DNA from: Staphylococcus sp. IVB6214
GTDB lineage: Bacteria > Bacillota > Bacilli > Staphylococcales > Staphylococcaceae
NCBI RefSeq assembly: GCF_025558585.1
Contig: NZ_CP094723.1
Span: forward strand, 1,922,001 to 1,986,000
DNA: 64,000 nt
Direction of reading: 5' to 3'
Below, piece after piece: positions 55,351 through 63,800 of the stretch. A model generated the notes under the pieces. It saw nothing but the letters and a program-made list of their open reading frames with translations. It was not told where the DNA came from and ran no database searches. A program made the translations under genes and the position numbers. Position 1 is the stretch's first letter. Each line of letters starts with the position of its first letter.

Positions 55351-55918
55351 CTTTTCGTTCCTCCTGTACTGCCCTATTCATAAAGTTTGAGACAACCTTT
55401 GCAACATCTGGACTCGCAAATGACTCTGGATGATATTGCACACCAAAGTGTGGATAGCTACGATGCTCAAACGATTGAATGCTATCACGTGTTCGTCCTG
55501 TCACTATTAACGCATCAGGCAATGTGTCTTCCTGGCAGATGAGTGAGTGATAGCGCATAATGTCAGAATATTCCGATATATCATTGTATAGTATCGATGG
55601 TGCTTCGTATTTAAGCTGATCAATCTTACCATGAACAATACGCTCACCGACTTCGACAACACCACCATAGTAATCATACAGTGCTTGTGCTCCTAGACAA
55701 ATTCCTAAAATAGGACAGTCATGATAGTACTCAATAATACGTCGCAGCAAGTCATTTTCATTCGGATGACCTGGCCCTGGCGACAATACAACAGCCGATG
55801 GTTCATAATCATAAACATTGGGGTCATCAGGATACACGATGACTACTTCGTCGTGCTTTCTTAACAAGTCGACTAAGTTATATGTAAATGAATCATAGTT
55901 ATCAATCATCAGTATCAT
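55337..55918 (-). CDS. trpG: Anthranilate synthase glutamine amidotransferase subunit
   Basis: 193-residue class I glutamine amidotransferase. The triad is visible: Cys in PILGICLGAQALYDYYGG, His/Glu in GVQYHPESFASP. It supplies ammonia to TrpE and overlaps it by 4 bases. Confidence 0.97.
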   Translation of the reverse strand: MILMIDNYDSFTYNLVDLLRKHDEVVIVYPDDPNVYDYEPSAVVLSPGPGHPNENDLLRRIIEYYHDCPILGICLGAQALYDYYGGVVEVGERIVHGKIDQLKYEAPSILYNDISEYSDIMRYHSLICQEDTLPDALIVTGRTRDSIQSFEHRSYPHFGVQYHPESFASPDVAKVVSNFMNRAVQEERKDDVT

Positions 55919-57318
55919 AGTTCCACCTCCAATAGGCTTTTTGCTTTTAAGCGTGTCTCTTCAAGTTCTTTTTCCGGAATCGAATCATACACCACGCCAC
56001 ATCCCGCTTCAACACGGACATCTGTGTCATCGATGACCATCGTACGAATTGCTAATGCCAAGTCGAGATCATGATTACAGTTAATGTAGCCGACACCCCC
56101 ACTGTATACACCACGTCGGACAGGTTGTTGTTCATAAATGCGTTGAATCGCTCGTAGCTTCGGCGCACCGGATACAGTGCCTGTCGGTAGTAGACTGGCG
56201 ATGACATCAATCGGCGAATAATCTTGTGGCAAACGTCCTGTTACTTCACTGACGATGTGCATGACATGTTCATAACGTTCAATTGTCATCAATTGTGGTA
56301 TTTTGAGCGAACCAGGTTCCGCAATTCTTAAAATATCGTTGCGTCCCAGATCGACAAGCATTCGATGTTCACTCAGTTCCTTTTCATCAGCAAGTAACGT
56401 ATCTGCAAGTTGCTCATCTTCTCGTACATTTTGTCCACGACGTATTGTGCCTGCGATTGGATTCGTTAACACTTCCAGCCCTTTCACCTTCACAAAGCTT
56501 TCTGGAGAACTTCCCACCAATATGTCTTCTCCCATATTCACATAAAACAAGTACGGGCTCGGATTGTTACGCTTGAGTCTTTGAAACAATCGGAAAGTCA
56601 ACGGATCACGCTGATCACCAAAATGATGTGCATAGTGATAAATGCGCGACGGTACCACTTGGAACATATCTCCTTGACAAATATAGCGCTTAAAGTCCAT
56701 CACATATTGTTTAAATGTCTCATCATCCACAGAAGTTTTAATCTCTTTGTCAGGCAATATTTTGGGTAATGGTGGCTCAAATAATGCTATATTTTCAAAC
56801 TCTGCTATCATTTTTTCAACACGCTGTTCTAGCACCTCTATGCCCACACCTGAAAATAAGTTCGTCGCAATCACATACACACTTTCTTTAAAATGATCAA
56901 AAACATACACCTGTTCCACCATATAAAGTTGCACGTCTGAACTCGAACCTTTTATCGGGTATTGTTGTAATACTGGATAAGCGTGACGTACAAAGTCAAA
57001 GCTAAACGTCCCCATAAAGCCCGATACAAACGGTAATTGTGCTAGTTCTACATCTGTAACGGATGCTTTCTGTTGTGCTACACGTTCTTTTAACGCTTGA
57101 AATGGTTGTTGTTCGATCACTTCTATTTGTTTTGGCGTCTTTATCGTCAATGTGCTATCAGTCAAAATCATCTCACCATATACATCAAATGCTAAAATTG
57201 AAAACCGTCCTTTCGTTTGTTTCGTCGTCGCACTCTCAAACAAAATTTTATGCTGCTTATGACGTGCTAACGTCTCTGGATTAACAGGCGCATCTATCAC
57301 GCGATAACATATTTCCAT
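55915..57318 (-). CDS. trpE: Anthranilate synthase component I
   Basis: Chorismate-binding enzyme, about 467 residues. Conserved segments: GDMFQVVPSRIY, SSPESFVKVKGLEVLTNPIAGTIRRG, DEKELSEHRMLVDLGRNDI and PTGTVSGAPKLRAI. Three ATG codons lie within 10 bases; I take the third (57318, MEICYRVIDAP) since AAGGG is about 9 bases upstream, whereas the first (57327) sits directly on it. First gene of the operon, controlled by two T-boxes. Confidence 0.95.
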   Translation of the reverse strand: MEICYRVIDAPVNPETLARHKQHKILFESATTKQTKGRFSILAFDVYGEMILTDSTLTIKTPKQIEVIEQQPFQALKERVAQQKASVTDVELAQLPFVSGFMGTFSFDFVRHAYPVLQQYPIKGSSSDVQLYMVEQVYVFDHFKESVYVIATNLFSGVGIEVLEQRVEKMIAEFENIALFEPPLPKILPDKEIKTSVDDETFKQYVMDFKRYICQGDMFQVVPSRIYHYAHHFGDQRDPLTFRLFQRLKRNNPSPYLFYVNMGEDILVGSSPESFVKVKGLEVLTNPIAGTIRRGQNVREDEQLADTLLADEKELSEHRMLVDLGRNDILRIAEPGSLKIPQLMTIERYEHVMHIVSEVTGRLPQDYSPIDVIASLLPTGTVSGAPKLRAIQRIYEQQPVRRGVYSGGVGYINCNHDLDLALAIRTMVIDDTDVRVEAGCGVVYDSIPEKELEETRLKAKSLLEVEL

Positions 57319-57344
57319 CTCCATCATCCCTTCCCATTACAAAA

Positions 57345-57388
57345 TAAAAACCGCATGTCACATCCTAAAAAGGACGTTTACACGCGGT
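57345..57388 (-). terminator. Terminator of T-box 2
   Basis: ACCGCGTGTAAACGTCC and the later AGGATGTGACATGCGGT pair and are followed by T-rich sequence on the minus strand. The first arm overlaps the GGTGGTACCGCG T-box sequence, so pairing is exclusive with the antiterminator. Confidence 0.88.
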
Positions 57389-57565
57389 ACCACCTCTCTT
57401 GATAACCTTCATTCAGCTATCCACTCATACAGTTATTTCATTGGCTGCTTCCAGACAAACCCATTTCATCATTAGTTGGTGTGAACTCACATCACCCGTT
57501 CACTTTCTGACACTACCGAGACTAACGGCTACTTCCTTTATCCTCACAGAATACTTCTTTACAAA
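57345..57565 (-). promoter_or_regulatory. T-box leader 2 (tryptophan), proximal to trpE
   Basis: T-box riboswitch that senses uncharged tRNA-Trp. The conserved T-box AGAGGTGGTACCGCG lies at 57383-57397 and a stem I with GAACGGGTGATGTGAGTTC. The specifier region GATGAAATGGGTT carries TGG (57471-57473) = Trp. Terminator at 57345-57388. It lies 27 bases before trpE. Confidence 0.9.
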
Positions 57566-57567
57566 TT

Positions 57568-57613
57568 AAAAACACCACAGAAAACGCATTGTTAAGGACG
57601 CGTTACCGTGGTG
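57568..57613 (-). terminator. Terminator of T-box 1
   Basis: CACCAC (57608-57613) with AACGC, and GCGTT with GTGGTG, form a hairpin followed by TTTTT on the minus strand; the first arm overlaps the GGTGGCACCACGG T-box. Confidence 0.88.
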
Positions 57614-57778
57614 CCACCTTAATTAACATGATTCACATGTTCTCTTTGACATCATTCATTCTTTTGTCGTCAACGATTGCCCAATTCATCTTTGCTGTGT
57701 ACTAACTTACATCACCCGTTAGTTTTCTATATGCTACACGCTGCAAATACTACTTATCAACCACTTAATTTTTTGATA
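57568..57778 (-). promoter_or_regulatory. T-box leader 1 (tryptophan), promoter-proximal
   Basis: First of two tandem T-boxes. Stem I has CTAACGGGTGATGTAAGTTAG; GATGAATTGGGCA places TGG (57681-57683) = Trp as specifier; the T-box is AAGGTGGCACCACGGTAACG (57601-57620). Its own terminator follows, after which leader 2 begins. Confidence 0.9.
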
Positions 57779-57784
57779 ATTCAT

Positions 57785-57813
57785 ACTATACAGATGTTTC
57801 ATATACATGTCAA
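57785..57813 (-). promoter_or_regulatory. trp operon promoter
   Basis: TTGACA (57808-57813) and TATAGT (57785-57790) at exactly 17-base spacing on the minus strand, just upstream of the first T-box. Confidence 0.9.
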
Positions 57814-57917
57814 CACTTTTTAGTAAAAATATTCATTCTATTAACCACCTATGGTCTATTGCACAACTGAATAGAGATGCTTATACTTGAGCTAACATAT
57901 CAAAAAGGAGTCTTTTT

Positions 57918-58898
57918 ATGGCATACATTAAAGGATTATTGCTCACTGTCATCATAGCATTAGTCGCAACTGTTATGGGGACGTCTTTTCCTATTATAGG
58001 TAGTGCCGTCTTCGCAATTGTACTAGGGATGATAATCAACAACATCGTCAACTTACCTGATTCATTTCGACCTGCTATCCAATACAGCAGTAAAAAAGTG
58101 TTACATTATAGTATTATCACACTCGGTTTTACATTGAGCTTTCATGCTATCGGCACAATTGGTTTAAAATCTTTACCGATACTAATGATTACTTTATTGT
58201 TCTGTCTCGTTGCAAGCATCCTATTGATGAAACTGTTGAAGATTGAATCCTCACTCGGTATTTTGATCGGCGTTGGCACATCTATCTGTGGTGGCTCTGC
58301 AATTGCTGCAACAAGCCCTGTCATCAAAGCCAAAGAAGAAGTCATTGCTTTGAGCTTATCAACCGTCTTTCTATTCAATTTGCTCGGTGTCATCATCTTT
58401 CCACCGCTCGGCCATCTCTTTCATATGAGTCAAGAAACATTCGGTTTTTTTGCAGGAACAGCCATTAACGATACATCTAGCGTTGTCGCTGCAAGTGCTG
58501 TATACGGCCCTAAAGCATTAGAAGTTGCAACAATTGTAAAACTGACACGGACATTATTTATCATTCCCATCACACTAGGCCTTGCACTTTGGATAGCTAA
58601 ACAACAAACAACCACACAACATTCCAAACAACCATGGTATCGTGCGATTCCTAAGTTTATTCTATGGTTTTTAGTCGCTGCGTTGATGAGTTCTATCTTC
58701 CACTTCTCAGATTCTGTTATCGCTGTATTCCGTCAGCTTGCACACTTCTTAATCACTATCGCGCTGGCAGGTGTTGGCTTAACCGTCAAATTCCAACATT
58801 TCAAACAAGCTGGCTTTAAACCCATCTTGTTCGGCCTTCTCTTATGGAGCAGTCTGACAATTGTCAGCTTAATCATCTTAAACTATATGATTCCTTAA
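57918..58898 (+). CDS. YeiH/UPF0324 family putative sulfate exporter
   Basis: 326-residue integral membrane protein with about nine helices. YeiH-type signatures: HYSIITLGFTLSF, GVGTSICGGSAIAA and FAGTAINDTSSVVAA. AAAGGAG is 8 bases before the ATG. The transported substrate is not established in staphylococci. It is divergent from the trp operon and its stop is 9 bases before the second IS1182-family copy. Confidence 0.88.
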   Translation: MAYIKGLLLTVIIALVATVMGTSFPIIGSAVFAIVLGMIINNIVNLPDSFRPAIQYSSKKVLHYSIITLGFTLSFHAIGTIGLKSLPILMITLLFCLVASILLMKLLKIESSLGILIGVGTSICGGSAIAATSPVIKAKEEVIALSLSTVFLFNLLGVIIFPPLGHLFHMSQETFGFFAGTAINDTSSVVAASAVYGPKALEVATIVKLTRTLFIIPITLGLALWIAKQQTTTQHSKQPWYRAIPKFILWFLVAALMSSIFHFSDSVIAVFRQLAHFLITIALAGVGLTVKFQHFKQAGFKPILFGLLLWSSLTIVSLIILNYMIP

Positions 58899-58906
58899 AT
58901 GGTAAA

Positions 58907-60738
58907 CGGGGCTGGGACATAATTCCCAGCTCTTTTACAAAAAAGGTCTAATTTGGTGTCGAAAAACACTAAATTAGACCTTTTTTATAGATATCATTTA
59001 AAAAAATAAAACACTTCCCGTATAATTGTTAATAACCACAAAAACAATGAAAGGAAGTGCCTTATATGTATAAAGAGTATAACATTTCTCAGCTTAGTCT
59101 GCCAATTGAAACTGAAATTTCTTTTCCCGAGAGTGATATTGCCCTCATTATTAATAAACTTGTAGAATCTATTCCCCAAGAAACTTTTAATCAATATTAC
59201 AACCATAGAGGTCCTTCATCTTATCATCCTAAAATGATGTTAAAAATCGTTTTATACAGCTATACACAGTCTGTCTTTTCTGGTAGAAAAATGGAATTTC
59301 TACTTAAAGATAGTTGTCGTATGATGTGGTTAGCTCAAGGACAAGTCCCTTCATATCGTACAATCAATCGCTTTAGAGTTAATCCACACATGATAGATTT
59401 TATACAAGTTCTATTTGTGGGTCTTAGAGCGCAATTATTAGAAGACAAAGTGATTACAGAAGACGCCCTTTATATAGATGGAACGAAGATAGAGGCTAAT
59501 GCCAATAAATATACTTTTCAATGGCTAGGTAGCACTAAGCATTTTAGTAAAGGGGTTATTGAAAAATCCAATGCGGTGTATAAACAGTTAATTTCAGAGA
59601 AGATCATACCTGAAATTAAGAGAGAATCTTCTGATGAACTAACGAAAGAAGAATTAAATCGTATTGAGATGCATTTAGATGATAAAAATGAAACGCTCAC
59701 TTCTAAAATTGAAGCATCTCAAAGTGTAGAAATAAGAAAGACATTAAGAAAACAAAGAAGTAAAGTTAGAAAATATAAAAAAGCAATCAAAGATTTTAAA
59801 GATCGTAAAATAAAATATGATGAGCAGATGGAAATTTATGGTGACAGAAAAAGCTATTCTAAAACAGATCATGATGCGACCTTTATGAGAATGAAAAATG
59901 ATCATATGAAGAATGGACAATTAAAGCCTGGCTATAATCTGCAGATTGCGACGAACAATCAGTTCATTTTGGCATTTGGTGTGTATAGTAATCCGGGTGA
60001 TACGCGAACACTTCCTTCTTTTTTAAAATCAATCAAAGAATTATACGGTGACATTCCAGAGTACATTGTAGCTGATGCGGGATATGGTAGCGAACAAAAC
60101 TATACGATGATTCTTGATGAATTCGAGAAAACACTACTCATCACATATAGTATGTATTTAAAAGAGAAGAAAAGAAAATATAAAAATAATCCATTCATAA
60201 CAGCTAATTGGAAATATAATGAAATAGATGACTATTATGTATGTCCGAATAACAAAGAATTGCATTTCAAAAGTTATAGAAAAAGAAGAGACGGATATGG
60301 TTATCAGAGAGATTTCAAATTATATAAATGTGAAGATTGTGTTGGATGTCCTTTACGAAATGAATGTATGAATTACAGAACCAACCCAACTACAACAAAA
60401 AGCTTATATAAAAATCCAACTTGGGATTATTTTAAAGCATTCACAAATAAGCAGCTTTCAGATCCAAAAACGAAAGGCATCTACAAAAAACGAAAAATAG
60501 ATGTCGAATCAGCATTTGGAAATCTGAAGGCTAATTTGGGTTTCCAAAGGTTATCAGTTCGCACTCAATCAAAGGTTGAATGCGAATTAGGAATCGCACT
60601 TATGGCAGTAAACATCAGAAAACTAGCCAGATAAGTGCTAGTTTTTTAGTAAATAATAAGAAAAAAGCCGTTAAAATCTTAAAAAAGAATTTTAACGGCT
60701 TTTTTTGAAGGGAAATTGAGCGCCTATGTCTCAGCCCC
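58907..60738 (+). mobile_element. IS1182-family insertion sequence, copy 2
   Basis: Same orientation and, as far as I can read, the same sequence as 24722-26553, including the hairpins at both ends. The left flank is GGTAAAC, the right flank ATTTGTA; no target duplication is visible. Being identical implies recent transposition. Confidence 0.88.
59066..60634 (+). CDS. IS1182-family transposase (copy 2)
   Basis: Identical 522-residue protein to the copy at 24881-26449, with the same DDE-region segments and cysteine-rich insert. Both copies are full length. Confidence 0.9.
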   Translation: MYKEYNISQLSLPIETEISFPESDIALIINKLVESIPQETFNQYYNHRGPSSYHPKMMLKIVLYSYTQSVFSGRKMEFLLKDSCRMMWLAQGQVPSYRTINRFRVNPHMIDFIQVLFVGLRAQLLEDKVITEDALYIDGTKIEANANKYTFQWLGSTKHFSKGVIEKSNAVYKQLISEKIIPEIKRESSDELTKEELNRIEMHLDDKNETLTSKIEASQSVEIRKTLRKQRSKVRKYKKAIKDFKDRKIKYDEQMEIYGDRKSYSKTDHDATFMRMKNDHMKNGQLKPGYNLQIATNNQFILAFGVYSNPGDTRTLPSFLKSIKELYGDIPEYIVADAGYGSEQNYTMILDEFEKTLLITYSMYLKEKKRKYKNNPFITANWKYNEIDDYYVCPNNKELHFKSYRKRRDGYGYQRDFKLYKCEDCVGCPLRNECMNYRTNPTTTKSLYKNPTWDYFKAFTNKQLSDPKTKGIYKKRKIDVESAFGNLKANLGFQRLSVRTQSKVECELGIALMAVNIRKLAR

Positions 60739-60825
60739 ATTTGTATATTCAAATAATCTTATTCTACAAAAGAAAAGAACTCGTGCAATATACTCGAGCC
60801 CCTCTCCTAAACGAAAAGTCGTTTA

Positions 60826-63800
60826 TTATTTTTCTTCATTTTCCTTACGGCGTCTACCAAGTAAGAATAATGAACCAAGTGCAGCGATTAAGCTACCGAA
60901 CAATGGTGCATTTGTTGATTCGTTACCTGTTTCAGGTAATTCTTTCATTTCTTTGCCGTTATTGTTCATATCTTTAGACGATTTCATGTCAGCTTTCATT
61001 CCAGGCATTGCATCCATGTTATCCATGTCTTTCATGTTGTTATCCATGTCGCCCATGTCTTTACCATTTTGATCCATATCAGCCATACCGTTATCAGCCA
61101 TACCACCAACAATAACTTCAGTTGGTTCTGATGTGTTACCAGCTTCGTCTGTTGCTGTAACGATAAGTTTGTCACCTGGCTTGATTTCTGTACCTTTTGG
61201 TACTTTCACTGTCCAGTTACCATCTTTATCTACTTTCGCTGTTCCTTCTTCTCCGTTAGGGAATTTAACAGTGATTGTTGATCCTGGTTCACCTTTACCT
61301 GTTACCTCTTTGTCGCCTGGGTTTACAGGGTTTACTTGTGGTTTTTCAGGTGCAACTGTATCTTTATCAGTTGGAACTTTTACTTTTGTAACGTCTGATG
61401 TGTTACCAGCTTCGTCTGTCGCTGTTACATCTAATTCGTCACCTGGTTTGATTTCTGTACCTTTTGGTACGTCTACTGTCCAGTTACCATTTTCATCTAC
61501 TTTCGCTGTTCCTTCTTCTCCGTTAGGGAATTTAACAGTGATTGTTGATCCTGGTTCACCTTTACCTGTTACAGTTTTGTCTCCAGCTTTCACTGGGTCT
61601 ACTGTTGGTGCTTCTGGTGCTACCATGTCTTTTTCAGTATCTGGTACTTTTACTTTTGTAACGTCTGATGTGTTACCAGCTTCATCTGTCGCTGTTACAT
61701 CTAATTCGTCACCTGGTTTGATTTCTGTACCTTTTGGTACGTCTACTGTCCAGTTACCATCTTTATCTACTTTCGCTGTTCCTTCTTCTCCGTTAGGGAA
61801 TTTAACAGTGATTGTTGATCCTGGTTCACCTTTACCTGTTACAGTTTTGTCTCCAGCTTTCACTGGGTCTACTGTTGGTGCTTCTGGTGCTACCATGTCT
61901 TTTTCAGTATCTGGTACTTTTACTTTTGTAACGTCTGATGTGTTACCAGCTTCATCTGTCGCTGTTACATCTAATTCGTCACCTGGTTTGATTTCTGTAC
62001 CTTTTGGTACGTCTACTGTCCAGTTACCATTTTCATCTACTGTTGCTGTTCCTTCTTCTCCGTTAGGGAATTTAACAGTGATTGTTGATCCTGGTTCACC
62101 TTTACCTGTTACAGTTGTATCTCCAGCTTTCACTGGGTCTACTATTGGTGCTTCTGGTGCTACCATGTCTTTTTCAGTATCTGGTACTTTTACTTTTGTA
62201 ACGTCTGATGTGTTACCAGCTTCATCTGTCGCTGTTACATCTAATTCGTCACCTGGTTTGATTTCTGTACCTTTTGGTACGTCTACTGTCCAGTTACCAT
62301 TTTCATCTACTGTTGCTGTTCCTTCTTCTCCGTTAGGGAATTTAACAGTGATTGTTGATCCTGGTTCACCTTTACCTGTTACAGTTGTATCTCCAGCTTT
62401 CACTGGGTCTACTGTTGGTGCTTCTGGTGCTACTGTATCTTTTACGCTAACTGGTACATCTACTGTTTCTTTTGATCCATCTGGATATGTTACTTCTACT
62501 TTACCTGTGTAGTCTCCAGGTTTGTCTGTATCAATCGTACCTTCTGGTAACTTAGTTACATCTACGTTGTCTGTTAAGTCAACTTCTCCACCTTTTTCCA
62601 CTTCTTCAGGTGTTACTGTTGGATCATTTTTATCAGCGTCAGTTAACTCATCTTTAACTGTTACTGGTACATCTACTGTTTCTTTTGATCCATCTGGATA
62701 TGTTACTTCTACTTTACCTGTGTAATCTCCAGTTTCGTCTGTATTAACATCACCTTCTGGTGTAACATCTTCAACTTTTGTACCTTCTGGTAACTCAGTT
62801 AAATCTACGTTGTCTGTTAAATCAACTTTTCCACCTTTTTCTACTACTTCAGGTGTTACTGTTGGATCATTTTTATCAGCGTCAGTTAACTCATCTTTAA
62901 CCGTTACTGGTACATCTACTGTTTCTTTTGATCCATCTAGATATGTTACTTCTACTTTACCTGTGTAATCTCCAGTTTTGTCTGTATCAATCGTACCTTC
63001 TGGTGTTACGTCTTTAACTGTTGTACCTTCTGGCAACTTAGTTACATCTACGTTGTCTGTTAAATCAACTTTTCCACCTTTTTCTACTACTTCAGGTGTT
63101 ACTGCTGGATCATTTTCATCTGCTTGTGATGGTTTAACTGTTACTGGTACATCTACTGTTTCTTTTGATCCATCTGGATATGTTACTTCCACTTTACCTG
63201 TGTAGTCTCCAGGTTGGTCTGTATTAATCGTACCTTCTGGTGTTACGTCTTTAACTGTTGTACCTTCTGGCAACTTAGTTACATCTACGTTGTCTTTTAA
63301 GTCAACTTCTCCACCTTTGACTACTTCTTCAGGCGTTACTGTTGGGTCATTTTTATCAGCATCTGTTAATTTTTCTTTAACTGTTACTGGTACATCTACT
63401 GTTTCTTTTGATCCATCTGGATATGTTACTTCTACTTTACCTGTGTAGTCTCCAGGTTGATCTGTATTAATCGTACCTTCTGGTGTAACATCTTCAACTT
63501 TTGTACCTTCTGGTAACTTAGTTAAATCTACGTTGTCTTTTAAGTCAACTTCTCCACCTTTTTCCACTACTTCAGGTGTTACTGCTGGATCATTTTCGTC
63601 TGCTTGTGATGGTTTAACCGTTACTGGTACATCTACTGTTTCTTTTGATCCATCTGGATATGTTACTTCTACTTTACCTGTGTAGTCTCCAGGTTTGTCT
63701 GTATTAATCGTACCTTCTGGTGTTACGTCTTTAACTGTTGTACCTTCTGGTAACTTAGTTAAATCTACGTTGTCTTTTAAGTCAACTTCTCCACCTTTTG

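Noticed and set aside
61133..62512. 459-codon plus-strand open frame through the surface-protein repeats
   Set aside because: It is the antisense of the Ig-like array; being open is a by-product of repeat composition, there is no ribosome-binding site, and the minus frame has clear domains and an LPETG anchor.
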